Assembly (NCBI GenBank): GCA_003279445.1
Contig: QCHT01000009.1
Coordinates: 1 to 64,000, forward strand
DNA: 64,000 nucleotides
From: Prochlorococcus sp. AG-402-G10
Lineage (GTDB): Bacteria; Cyanobacteriota; Cyanobacteriia; PCC-6307; Cyanobiaceae
Direction: 5' to 3'
Shown here: one piece after another, positions 24,572 through 32,984 of the stretch
How the letters are laid out: the number at the start of each line of letters is the position of its first letter
Numbering within the stretch: the first letter of the stretch is position 1
Notes under the pieces: model-generated
Database searches by the model: none
What the model saw: only the letters and a program-made list of their open reading frames with translations
Told to the model about the DNA's origin: nothing
Made by a program: the position numbers and the translations under genes

Positions 24572-25564
24572 ATGGAAAGAATAATAGTACTATCCAATAC
24601 AGTAGGGAGAAGTTTTTCAAAGCCTGTAAAAACAACAGCTGTAAGAGAATTCGATGAATTAGAAGTCGTTTCTTTATTAACATCGAATGAATGTGATTAT
24701 AATGATTTAGTAAAAAAAATATCACTTACTTCTTCTCATTTATTTGTAGATCTAGAGAAGAAACAACCTTTAAATATAGAAAATAAAATTGATCAGAAAG
24801 GTAACTTATATAATAGTATTTATACCTCGATACACAATCAAGGCTTACAAGGGAAATTAAATTTATATCCTATAAAATTAAATGACATAACAGTAAATGC
24901 CACATGGCGTCACCTAGCTAATGAATACAATGACATATCTGGTCTGAATTTTGGTTTAATTGGAACAGGTAATATAGGTTCAAAGTTATTAAGTATCTTA
25001 ACTGAATCGGGAGTAAAAGTTAGATGTTTTAATAGAGATATCTCTAAAGCCATTACAGTTGTCAACTCAGTCTTGCTAACTAAACCGGAACAAGTAATAG
25101 CATCGCCTGATGTAGTTAGAATGATAGAACACTCTATTATTAACACTTCAGGCCTTATTGTCGCATGCAGTGAAATATCTGAAGATCTTGCAGATTATAT
25201 ATCTTTAATTCATGGTGATTATAAGATTTTCCTAATCGGGCATTCAATTCTTAAAGAAAATAGCCTAAAAAAAATAAGAAATAAAAAAATAGGTATTCAA
25301 AGAATAGATGTTGGCAAAGAATTACTTTCTTTTGTAATAGGTACCTTAAGAACCTCTGATTATTCAGTTTATGGGCAAAATAAATCACAAGGTAGATCAT
25401 TTTGTTCAGGAGGCTACATAGGAGAAAAAGATGAAATAATAGTGGATAATTTTATTAGTCCTAAGTGGCATTATGCTTCTTGTGATGGGAAAGGAGGACT
25501 TTCCTATAATTCTAAAATAAATCAACTTAGATCTTTAGATGAATTAGATGAAATATATTCTTAA
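24572..25564 (+). CDS. NAD-binding dehydrogenase-like protein of the surface-sugar cluster
   Basis: 330 residues. A central Rossmann motif LNFGLIGTGNIGSKLL (about 127-142) matches D-2-hydroxyacid or phosphoglycerate dehydrogenases; the flanking domains do not show the usual catalytic Arg-Glu-His set clearly. The ATG lies 4 bp after the fusion gene's stop, so the pair is one transcript. A role in making or modifying the nonulosonate is likely from position only. Confidence 0.6.
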   Translation: MERIIVLSNTVGRSFSKPVKTTAVREFDELEVVSLLTSNECDYNDLVKKISLTSSHLFVDLEKKQPLNIENKIDQKGNLYNSIYTSIHNQGLQGKLNLYPIKLNDITVNATWRHLANEYNDISGLNFGLIGTGNIGSKLLSILTESGVKVRCFNRDISKAITVVNSVLLTKPEQVIASPDVVRMIEHSIINTSGLIVACSEISEDLADYISLIHGDYKIFLIGHSILKENSLKKIRNKKIGIQRIDVGKELLSFVIGTLRTSDYSVYGQNKSQGRSFCSGGYIGEKDEIIVDNFISPKWHYASCDGKGGLSYNSKINQLRSLDELDEIYS

Positions 25565-25593
25565 AAAATAAATATGGATTACAGTTTTTAGTT

Positions 25594-26280
25594 TTAAATT
25601 CTATAAAGCTGCGTTTTTGCAAAATTAATATCTTCTGGATAATCAATGTCAACTGGGTATCGATCATTTGAAATATAAAAACCAGTTTTATCGTGCATAT
25701 AACTTTTATATTTAAACAATGACTTGATTGTAGCAAGATAAAAGTTTCCGCTTATAAAGAAGAAATTATCTTTAAACTCCTGCCTATTTGTAGCTCCTTC
25801 GGGGCCTGGAACTAAATATGACCAATCATTTGAGGCTTTATCTAATTGAATGCATTCAGAGGGATGTTCTCGCATTTTAGTTAAGGCTACTACTGATTCT
25901 ATATTTGGATTATCAAAAACTTTTATACCTTCTTTTACTTCTTTTAAATTTCTTATAAAATATGTAGGTTGAAGTACTAACAATGAATCAAATATATTGA
26001 CTTTTTCATTAATAAATGTTGAGGCATGTAATAGAGTTTCAATAATTCTAGATGTATCTGAAGCAAGGTAGGTTGGTCTATTGATTGAACTAATTCCATA
26101 TACTTTTGCTCTTTCAAGAATTTGCAAATCATCACTTGTAATAAATATTTCAAGATTTAATAATTTAGCAAACTCTATAGTGTAATCAATTAAAGGTTTT
26201 CCATTTATATGAACTAGATTTTTATTTGGAATCCCTTTTGAACCACCTCTCGCTGGTATTATTATTGCGATTTTTCTCAT
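25594..26280 (-). CDS. neuA: Acylneuraminate cytidylyltransferase
   Basis: 228 residues. The opening AIIIPARGGSKGIPNKNL is the CTP-binding signature of CMP-sialic acid synthetases. ITSDD, RPTYLASDTS and the ending DIDYPEDINFA are also typical. It activates a nonulosonic acid to its CMP form. Start and the upstream aminotransferase stop share one base (TAATG), so the two are translationally coupled. Confidence 0.88.
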   Translation of the reverse strand: MRKIAIIIPARGGSKGIPNKNLVHINGKPLIDYTIEFAKLLNLEIFITSDDLQILERAKVYGISSINRPTYLASDTSRIIETLLHASTFINEKVNIFDSLLVLQPTYFIRNLKEVKEGIKVFDNPNIESVVALTKMREHPSECIQLDKASNDWSYLVPGPEGATNRQEFKDNFFFISGNFYLATIKSLFKYKSYMHDKTGFYISNDRYPVDIDYPEDINFAKTQLYRI

Positions 26281-27416
26281 TAAGATTTGATTATGCTTTG
26301 AATTGCTTTAGCTAGGGAAGTATATTCTTCAATAGTATTATTAACAAAAATAGGAATTGCAACTGATGATTCTAATAGCTTTAAGGTTTTATTCGAATGC
26401 TCAACTTCATGGTCATCAAGCGCATGTCCCCAATATGCCGCACAATGCCATTCCATAGCATCTGGCAATATTTTGGTGCCAAAGCCTAATTCAAATAATT
26501 TCTTTATTACTTCTGCTTTTATAGATTTGTCGTCAGCCTTGAATATAAAAGTATCATAACTACCTGAATGTGAATAATATTCTTGCCTTACATGAGAAAT
26601 AGGTTCAATTATATTTTTAAGTATCATATATCTTTTTCTATTTTCATCAACAAGATATTCTAATTTATCTAATTGAACACTAGCGATGGAGGCTTGAAGT
26701 TCTGTCATCCTAAAATTAAAGCCAGGCATTACTCTATTATCATGTCCCCTTTCTAAATCAGGATTGTTTTCATGCCCGTGATCTATATACTGTTTAATAT
26801 ATGTACCATAAATATCATTATTAGTTAATGTTATTCCACCTTCACCACAAGTTATCATTTTAGCAAAATCCAAGCTAAATATACCTATATCACCAATTGA
26901 ACCATAATAATTAGGGCCAACTTTTCCTCCTATGGCTTCACATGCATCTTCTATTAATATTAAACTGTTTTTCTCACAAAATTCCTTGATTGCATAAATA
27001 TCTCCTCCCTGACCAAGCATATGAACTACTAGAACTGCTTTTGTCTTGCTAGTTACTTTATCCTTCAAATCATCAATATCTAAATGTAAGTTCTCATTTA
27101 CATTACATATGATAGGTTTTGCTCCTACGTCAACAATTGCTTCAACACATGCTACAAAATTAAAAGCTTGAGTAACCACTTCATCACCACTTTTTACTCC
27201 AGCAGCTTTTAAAGCACATTTAATAGCCGCTGTCCCTGATGAGACCGCTGAACAATGTGAAGAATTAAAATATTTCTGACATTTATTATTAAATTCACGA
27301 ACATAAAAGTGTTTTCTTATATTCTCAAACGACCTATGAAAAAGTACTCCACCTTCATCAAATATTTTCATAGCGGCATTTCTTTCTTCCTTTCCAATAA
27401 GCTCGTAACCTGGCAT
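26280..27416 (-). CDS. DegT/DnrJ/EryC1/StrS aminotransferase
   Basis: 378 residues. The PLP family is shown by SSGTAAIKCALKAAG, GDEVVTQAFNFVACVEA, LIEDACEAIGG and LDFAKMITCGEGG, where Lys would form the aldimine. The C-terminal half has RMTELQASIA. Sugar aminotransferases of this family add an amino group to a nucleotide-linked keto sugar, the expected step before NeuB. First gene of a minus-strand pair with neuA. Confidence 0.88.
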   Translation of the reverse strand: MPGYELIGKEERNAAMKIFDEGGVLFHRSFENIRKHFYVREFNNKCQKYFNSSHCSAVSSGTAAIKCALKAAGVKSGDEVVTQAFNFVACVEAIVDVGAKPIICNVNENLHLDIDDLKDKVTSKTKAVLVVHMLGQGGDIYAIKEFCEKNSLILIEDACEAIGGKVGPNYYGSIGDIGIFSLDFAKMITCGEGGITLTNNDIYGTYIKQYIDHGHENNPDLERGHDNRVMPGFNFRMTELQASIASVQLDKLEYLVDENRKRYMILKNIIEPISHVRQEYYSHSGSYDTFIFKADDKSIKAEVIKKLFELGFGTKILPDAMEWHCAAYWGHALDDHEVEHSNKTLKLLESSVAIPIFVNNTIEEYTSLAKAIQSIIKS

Positions 27417-27498
27417 GACAGTATTGAAATTAATAATATTTAAGAAATTATTATAGCTGATTTCTATTCCTTTTTACCATTTCTTTGTGCCATTCATT

Positions 27499-27765
27499 AT
27501 GACAATGAATTGTCTTTTTAAAGAACCTTAAAAGTCATTAGAGTCTTCTAATCCAACTGATGCCTTAGAAGATGAGGACCTGCTGGAACTCATTAATTAC
27601 TACCGATTGATCTTTATAAAGCTGAGAAGAAACGGTGATATTACTTCTGGTTATTGCTCTTTTTCTTCCATTCTCTTTCTAGTTGATCTAGCTCAAATCT
27701 TCAGGCAGCTAGGAATCCTTCTGCTTGAAAAACTTTTGGAACATCCAAACCAAGTAAATGGTTGA
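27499..27765 (+). pseudogene. Possible broken small gene
   Basis: From ATG at 27499 the frame reads ten codons, a TAA (27529-27531), then about 77 codons that look like protein (LEDEDLLELINYYRLIFIKL). The last part overlaps the minus-strand gene at 27709-27801, so only the first two thirds may be real. Family unknown. Confidence 0.3.
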
Positions 27766-27801
27766 GCCTACAAGCAACAGCATTGGGAAGATTGTTTCCA
27801 T
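27709..27801 (-). CDS. Tiny one-helix membrane protein (family A)
   Basis: 30 residues: METIFPMLLLVGSTIYLVW, then FQKFFKQKDS. One membrane helix and a basic tail. It matches the protein at 33885-34004 over the helix and tail (GST[IL]YLVW, FQKFFK[QK]KDS) and a broken copy at 37215-37302. Conservation across copies supports translation despite the size. Function unknown. Confidence 0.65.
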   Translation of the reverse strand: METIFPMLLLVGSTIYLVWMFQKFFKQKDS

Positions 27802-27891
27802 AAGTCCTTTAAATCCCGTTAGATTCCTTGATCTTACTTACCTTTTATGTGCTTTTTGTGTGCCTTCATTAGGGACATTCCCTGAAAACTT

Positions 27892-27936
27892 AGTCGGGGC
27901 GGCATGATTCGAACCTGCGACCTAGTGCTCCCAAAG
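27892..27936 (-). repeat. tRNA-Pro(UGG) 3'-half fragment, scar 7 (inverted)
   Basis: Reverse-strand copy from anticodon loop to acceptor 3' strand. The T stem reads CATGC on its 3' side, so one pair is lost. It is the only full-size inverted copy in the window and marks the right end of the surface-sugar block. Confidence 0.8.
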
Positions 27937-27971
27937 CCTCGGATGATTTACATTAATTGAGCAAGGACGAT

Positions 27972-28274
27972 CTATTTAATCGAATGTTCCTTTATTAAAG
28001 TAGATAGTTTGTTTACTCGAGGCTCATCTAGAGGCCTTGTAGCGTCAAGTATAGCCGCACAACATAAAAGCCAACTTGCCCCACCTTCTAAATCCAGGCT
28101 TTCAGAAATGTTGGGAGGAGCAACAGAGAGAGAAGTTAGTTCTCCAATGTGCAGAAAAGTCTCCCATAGCTCAGCTTCTAAGAAATCGAGCTCGACTTTT
28201 GAAAGAAGCTTTGTTGCTACAAAATCTTTTACTAAGTCGGTTAGTTCAAGAGTCATATCTTCATTATGGCTCAT
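27972..28274 (-). CDS. Hypothetical helical protein
   Basis: 100 residues, acidic, largely helical, with a hydrophobic middle (ASWLLCCAAILDATRP). No family recognised. It was preferred over the opposing plus-strand frame (28009-28428) because its composition is protein-like and the other frame runs into the ureC remnant. It may have belonged to the urease region. Confidence 0.5.
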   Translation of the reverse strand: MSHNEDMTLELTDLVKDFVATKLLSKVELDFLEAELWETFLHIGELTSLSVAPPNISESLDLEGGASWLLCCAAILDATRPLDEPRVNKLSTLIKEHSIK

Positions 28275-28343
28275 ACTCCCATTAGAAAAGTTGTATATGA
28301 AAGATATTTTTTCTGATCAATCCCCTGAGGTTATTATTCATCT

Positions 28344-28590
28344 TCAAAGTAATAAGTATCGTTGTGCCATTGGAAGCTCTTTTGCAGGTTCACATTTAAG
28401 CAACTCTCCATTTGCAAAGACTTCATAGGTCTGGGGGTCAACATCGATTGAAGGCAAAGCACTATTTAACTGCATACTTTCTTTAGAAATCTCACGAGTA
28501 TTTTTAACACTTACACAGTTTTTGTGTAGACCTAGAGTTTTTGGAATACCGGCATCGATAGCAGCTTGACTAAGAAATGTAAGAGAGATT
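28344..28590 (-). pseudogene. ureC: ureC 3' fragment (urease alpha C terminus)
   Basis: About 80 codons match only the C-terminal end of the nickel-enzyme urease alpha: [20 protein letters not shown], then [20 protein letters not shown] and [12 protein letters not shown] before a natural stop. Full UreC is about 570 residues with the nickel ligands far upstream, all lost here. At its 5' end it abuts a piece of urtD on the opposite strand, so it is a deletion remnant. Confidence 0.88.
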
Positions 28591-28743
28591 GACCATGACA
28601 TGGATTTCATTAGACGACTAGATAGTCCTGTAAGTGTTCTACATCAAGGGCATCCTCTCTGTGAAGGTGACATGCAAACAATTCAGAATGACCCTCGTGT
28701 ATTTGAAGTTTACTTTGGGCAACCAGAGGAGAGTAAGCAATGA
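28588..28743 (+). pseudogene. urtD: urtD 3' fragment (urea ABC transporter ATPase)
   Basis: The frame [19 protein letters not shown], then CEGDMQTIQNDPRVFEVYFG, is the last 50 residues of UrtD, starting in the switch-region histidine motif. The Walker motifs are gone. Its stop overlaps the urtE start (ATGA), as in intact urt operons. Confidence 0.85.
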
Positions 28744-29446
28744 ATTTAATAGAGATCTCTAACTTAAATACCTACTATGGCGAGAGTCATGTCCTACGAA
28801 ATGTAGATATAACAATCAAATTAGGTGAAATGGTTTGTCTTATTGGTCGCAATGGTGTCGGTAAGACAACATTGTTAAAGTCTCTAATTGGCTTATTAAA
28901 ACCTCGTACAGGAGAAATCCTTTTTGAGGGGAAGTCAATAATACGTAATCGACCTCACCAAAGAGCACGTTCAGGTATTGCTTATGTCCCCCAAGGGAGA
29001 GAATCATTCCTTATTTAACTGTAGAAGAAAACTTAACGCTAGGGATGGAAGCACTGCTAGGTGGCATTGAGAAAAACAAAAGAATTGATCCCTTAGTTTT
29101 TGAATTATTCCCAATACTTCAAGACTTTCTATTTAGAAAAGGTGGGGATTTAAGTGGAGGATAACAACAGCAGTTAGCAATTGGGAGGGCACTACTAGGC
29201 CGTCCAAAAGTTTTATTGCTTGATGAGCCTACAGAGGGAATTCAACCCAATATTATTAAAGATATTGAAACAGCTGTAAGAAGAATTATTAATGAAACTG
29301 GTATATAAGTGTTGCTTGTAGAGCAACACTTATATTTTGTCCGACAAGCGGATCGTTATTACGCAATGCAACGTGGAGGAATTATTTCAAGTGGTCCCAC
29401 TAGTGAACTGAGTAAAGATATTATTAGCAAGTTCCTAAGCGTTTAA
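28740..29446 (+). pseudogene. urtE: urtE, inactivated (urea ABC transporter ATPase)
   Basis: The full length of UrtE can be read: LIGRNGVGKTTLLKSLIG (Walker A), [13 protein letters not shown] (Walker B) and a C-terminal GGIISSGPTSEL. A frameshift after YVPQGRES near 29010, a TAA right after the signature LSGG (29163) and a further TAA after NETGI (near 29306) kill it. The first 92 codons remain open. Confidence 0.9.
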
Positions 29447-29489
29447 ACCATCAAACAAGCTTCCTTTTGATATTCCTGGAATTGCTTAA

Positions 29490-29675
29490 ATGAACTTTGC
29501 TGATAACTGGGCTAGGATTTTTGTTGTGATTACGTTTCTTACTTTAGGAGAAGCTCAGGTTATTGGAGGTCTAGTTTCCAACCTGATTGCTTTTGGGTTA
29601 TTTCTTGGAGCAATTGGATACTTTGCTTTAACCGGAAAAATGGCTGAGATGTTTCGCTGGAAAAAGAAGAAATAG
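29490..29675 (+). CDS. Small membrane protein (family B)
   Basis: 61 residues: NFADNWARIFVVITFLTLGE, then a second hydrophobic stretch (LIAFGLFLGAIGYFAL) and a basic tail WKKKK. Probably two membrane helices. A dead copy with two in-frame stops is at 40685-40867. Function unknown. Confidence 0.65.
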   Translation: MNFADNWARIFVVITFLTLGEAQVIGGLVSNLIAFGLFLGAIGYFALTGKMAEMFRWKKKK

Positions 29676-29725
29676 TTGCTAACAATTAAATGAATTGCTT
29701 TCCAACTTCTCAATAAACTCAAACC

Positions 29726-29839
29726 ATGCCCATCAACAAAACTATTCCTGACTCTGTTATTCGCTTTTGCAAAAAATCTTTAGAGACCTTAAAGCGAGAT
29801 TTAACAAACAGACTAAGACTGCATGAAGATTTGAGCTAG
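29726..29839 (+). CDS. Very small basic protein
   Basis: 37 residues (MPINKTIPDSVIRFCKKSLE and a helical Arg/Leu-rich end). Amphipathic, with no known family. Only length, composition and position between real genes support it. Confidence 0.35.
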   Translation: MPINKTIPDSVIRFCKKSLETLKRDLTNRLRLHEDLS

Positions 29840-29857
29840 TTTAGCTAGAAAGGAAGT

Positions 29858-30274
29858 ATGAAACGCTTATCAATTGCCTGTCTTATGGCAATAACATTTT
29901 TTTTCGCTCCAGTTGTAGCAGTTGCATCCTCTTCAGCTTTATCACCAGCTTTTTCAGAAGTAAGTAAGAATTTCTCAGAGAAGTTCTGTACGTCTATTGC
30001 GAATGGACTTACACCTGAAAAAGCTGGTGAGCGTGCTGCTGCTCAATTATCAAAAGGCTTATTGTTCTCTCCTGTTATGAAAGAAATAATGTCTGCTCCA
30101 AAAGAAAATTTAGCTGCATCTTTATCTAATAATATTTTTGATGGATGTGGGAACGACCTTGGAGGTACTAAAGAAGAACTTGATGATTATCTGGTTAAAT
30201 TAGCAAATAAAGTTCCAAGTAAATCCACTAGCGGTTTGCAGCTTCCTCCGACTCGACAGAAACCATCTAAATAA
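29858..30274 (+). CDS. Secreted hypothetical protein
   Basis: 138 residues. Signal peptide 1-23 (APVVAVASS). The mature part is helical with two Cys (KFCTSIANG and DGCGNDL), possibly a disulfide. AGCTAGAAAGG sits 5 bp before the ATG, a leader sequence also seen at 35189 and 41316. Function unknown. Confidence 0.65.
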   Translation: MKRLSIACLMAITFFFAPVVAVASSSALSPAFSEVSKNFSEKFCTSIANGLTPEKAGERAAAQLSKGLLFSPVMKEIMSAPKENLAASLSNNIFDGCGNDLGGTKEELDDYLVKLANKVPSKSTSGLQLPPTRQKPSK

Positions 30275-30409
30275 AAAAGCCGCCAATTAAGAGCGACATT
30301 TCATTAGATTTAGAACAAAGCTTTTGTCAGAAGAGTCTGAAGAGATGCTCTCCCGACTCAACAACTGAAAAAGATATATGCCATGGTTAATTTTAACTGA
30401 TATAAATTA

Positions 30410-30796
30410 ATGTCATTCGGAGATGAGAAGCCCTTCATTCTTCTTGCTCGTATTCAAGTTAAGCCAGATAAAGTTGAGGAATATGTAGAGTTGGTCGCTA
30501 AAACCGATGCTGCTGTGGAGGCATCAGAACCAGGAATGTTGCACCAAACTTTTGATCAAGATCCAGAAAATCAACTTTGTTTTGTTTGCTCCAAAGTTTA
30601 TAAAAACGACGAAGCTTTTCTTGCTCATTTAGCAAATCTACCTGTAGAAGAATATTTTCAAGGTCATGCAGAACTTGGCGATGATTTCACTATTGAGGTT
30701 TATGGAACTGTTGGAGATAAATGTAAAGCAGCTATGAAGACAATTGGATTGCCGTTGAAAATAGTTGAAAGTAAGTGTGTTTATAGCAGGGTTTAA
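30410..30796 (+). CDS. ABM-domain (antibiotic biosynthesis monooxygenase-like) protein
   Basis: 128 residues. The ferredoxin-like ABM fold is seen in FILLARIQVKPDKVEEYVEL, SEPGMLHQTFDQDP and SKVYKNDEAFLAHL, ending in a longer tail than usual with two Cys. Members include quinol monooxygenases and many proteins of unknown reaction. Confidence 0.8.
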   Translation: MSFGDEKPFILLARIQVKPDKVEEYVELVAKTDAAVEASEPGMLHQTFDQDPENQLCFVCSKVYKNDEAFLAHLANLPVEEYFQGHAELGDDFTIEVYGTVGDKCKAAMKTIGLPLKIVESKCVYSRV

Positions 30797-30894
30797 TAAC
30801 TACTAAACATTAGCTAAGACACTTCTTTCTTTTAAATTCATTTGTTTTCATGATTCCTCGAAGAATCGTTTTCTGTAAGAAGAGCAGTATCTAG

Positions 30895-30993
30895 TTAATG
30901 CCTGTTTCTCATCCCAAAGAGGAGGCACCAAACTTTTTGGCCACATTCAACGCATTGCCATGTTGCTCCCATCCCAGTAATACAGCAGCCACC
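30895..30993 (-). pseudogene. Possible remnant of a small Cys-rich zinc-binding protein
   Basis: The minus strand reads GGCCITGMGATWQCVECGQK before a stop, with a CxxC metal pair. An in-frame TGA precedes it and no good start exists, so it is at most a 3' fragment. The rest of 30797-31091 shows nothing. Confidence 0.3.
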
Positions 30994-31091
30994 TCAACTA
31001 ATTTCTCCTTCTGAAGATGCTCTTTGAAATTTATTAGTCCTTAAAGGATTTCTGCAAGACATCATCTCTCCCAACACTTTTTAAATACGAA

Positions 31092-31157
31092 CTGAAATAA
31101 AGGGATCTAACGGATTGTTGAAAAAGTTCTTAGGATGTTTTTACTTTTAACTTCACA
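31092..31157 (+). repeat. Duplicated 5' leader, copy 2
   Basis: Matches 15823-15886 (GGATCTAACGGA, TTCTTAGGATGTTT, TTCAC) up to the start codon of a different gene. Two unrelated coding regions thus share one upstream region. Confidence 0.6.
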
Positions 31158-31313
31158 GTGAAAAAAATTCTTCCATTAGTTTTCGCACTTTCAATTAGCG
31201 CTGGTCCTGCACTTGCTTGGGGATGGGGTGGAGAAGGTGATTGCCCGTTTTCTAAAGACAAGTCAAATCAAGAGACCAAAACTGAGCAAGTAGAAGAATC
31301 AGAGAAGAAGTAG
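31158..31313 (+). CDS. Small secreted protein
   Basis: 51 residues with a GTG start set by the conserved leader. Signal peptide 1-20 (LPLVFALSISAGPALA) and a short mature part: WGWGGEGDCPF then an acidic/lysine tail. The single Cys could allow dimer formation. Function unknown. Confidence 0.6.
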   Translation: MKKILPLVFALSISAGPALAWGWGGEGDCPFSKDKSNQETKTEQVEESEKK

Positions 31314-31316
31314 GCC

Positions 31317-31568
31317 TTGAAGATAAGAGAAGGCTGGTTGATTAACCCAAGCAGGGCATGGGGTATGAGGTTTTATCAAAACCCTCACCATCCTTTCCCT
31401 CATGTTTATATTCATCGCGCTTTTTGCAAAAACTTATTTCTGCATGGCATTACTCCAGATGTGGTGATTATTGAAAGTAAAAATATTCCTAGACCGGAAG
31501 CGATTTCACTTTGGGCTGAATTATTGAAGGAAGGCTGGAAGAAAAGTAAACCATTATGGCTTTATTAA
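31317..31568 (+). CDS. DUF1651-like protein
   Basis: 83 residues starting at TTG, 3 bp after the preceding stop. GWLINPSRAWGMRFYQNP and EAISLWAELLKEGWKKSKPL match my memory of DUF1651, a family confined mainly to marine picocyanobacteria. Role unknown. It may be co-transcribed with the small secreted protein. Confidence 0.65.
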   Translation: MKIREGWLINPSRAWGMRFYQNPHHPFPHVYIHRAFCKNLFLHGITPDVVIIESKNIPRPEAISLWAELLKEGWKKSKPLWLY

Positions 31569-31708
31569 CGATGTTTCTTTTTGGCTTTGAAGAGAAAGAG
31601 CTCTACATTGCAATGGAAAGATTAGGATATTTTTAGAACCTATTTCAATTTCCTTGAATTTTTATTTGAGATAATTACAATCAATAAAATTCCTAAATCA
31701 GTTGGTTA

Positions 31709-32941
31709 GTGAAATTATCTAAATTTATAAGGAAAAGCTTTTTCCCCTTTGCTTTAGCAGCTAGTTGTATTCCTTTGGCTCAAGCAGAGACTATTGGCTC
31801 TAACGAAGTTGCCTCAAGCTCTAATGGAACTCCTGAGGGTTACCAAGAAATTCATATAGAAAAGCCAGACAATATCAATCATCCAACAGATTGCAATGTT
31901 TTTGAGGATCCAAGTTCTGTGGCTTGCATTGGACCAAATGATCGGGTCTATCAACCAAAAGATCGTTTAGATCGAATCGTGATTAAAACAGCTGAATATG
32001 CTGGACGTTTTGTACCCCTTTTAAATAACAATTCTGATGGCAGTGCTTACTCAGATTTAGTTATTAATGATGGGAAACGGATCATTGCTGATGCAGGTTA
32101 TGGAGCAATTAATAGCTATAGCAACGAACAAATTCAAAAGATCCCATTCTTTGCTCAAACCTCAGTTTCTATCTCTGGAACAACTGATGCAGAAACAAGC
32201 TTTTCAATTGATAGCTTGATGAGGCTCAAAGAGATGGCCAATGATGATGAGGGTGATCTCAAAACACTTTTGTTCTCGCAAGTAAGGTTCTCGAAAGCTA
32301 GTAGTAGTGATGGTTCAACAATGAACTTGGGACTAGGGATGAGGCATCGTCCTAATGATGAGTCAATGCTTGGAGCTAATGCTTTCTTGGATTACCGCAT
32401 GACAAATTACAGTTCTGCTCATAGCAGATTTGGTTTAGGTGGAGAGTATTTAAAGAATGGCTGGGAACTAAGAAATAACTGGTATATGTCACTTTCTGAT
32501 GAGAAAGACGTTACGGTCTCTGGAAGTACCTATAAAGAAAGAGTTGTTCCTGGCTGGGATGTAGAAGCTGGTTACCGTTTCCCAGACCACCCAGAGATGG
32601 CAGTTTTTGTAAAAGCCTTTAATTGGGATTACACGCATACTCAAGACAACTCTGGATTAGAAGCTTCCTTTAGTTGGCAAGCAACACCTCATACCAACTG
32701 GGAAGCTTGGGTCGGCAATCAAATCTCTGCAGGTAAGACAGTAACCAACTCAGCTCTACCAAAAACAGACGAAACCTTCTTTGGTTTGAGATTTAAGTGG
32801 ACAGGGCAACCAGTGAAATTCAAGAAGCAGAACATCAAGAAAAACCTCGTAACTCAAATGACTCAACCAGTAAGACGTAGCTATGAAGTCTTAATTGAGA
32901 GATCTTCTGGTTCTTTCCAAAACCGAGCTGCTGGCAGCTAA
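31709..32941 (+). CDS. Inverse-autotransporter-type outer-membrane beta barrel
   Basis: 410 residues with a GTG start. Signal peptide 1-26 (ASCIPLAQAE). Residues about 170-370 follow the intimin/invasin barrel: LLFSQVRFSKASSSDG, LGLGMRHRPNDESMLGANAF, LDYRMTNYSSAHSRFGLGGE, and PGWDVEAGYRFPDHPEMAVF, each an amphipathic strand. Unlike intimins no C-terminal Ig-like passenger follows; the protein ends after a basic tail. A barrel without passenger may act as a porin or display partner. The secreted protein 32985-33854 lies 43 bp downstream. Confidence 0.75.
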   Translation: MKLSKFIRKSFFPFALAASCIPLAQAETIGSNEVASSSNGTPEGYQEIHIEKPDNINHPTDCNVFEDPSSVACIGPNDRVYQPKDRLDRIVIKTAEYAGRFVPLLNNNSDGSAYSDLVINDGKRIIADAGYGAINSYSNEQIQKIPFFAQTSVSISGTTDAETSFSIDSLMRLKEMANDDEGDLKTLLFSQVRFSKASSSDGSTMNLGLGMRHRPNDESMLGANAFLDYRMTNYSSAHSRFGLGGEYLKNGWELRNNWYMSLSDEKDVTVSGSTYKERVVPGWDVEAGYRFPDHPEMAVFVKAFNWDYTHTQDNSGLEASFSWQATPHTNWEAWVGNQISAGKTVTNSALPKTDETFFGLRFKWTGQPVKFKKQNIKKNLVTQMTQPVRRSYEVLIERSSGSFQNRAAGS

Positions 32942-32984
32942 CAAAAATAATTTTATCAATTTACTTTTTTCTTTTTAAAAAATC

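Noticed and set aside
28009-28428. Plus-strand 139-codon frame
   Set aside because: It is antisense to the 27972-28274 gene and runs into the ureC remnant; composition is not protein-like.
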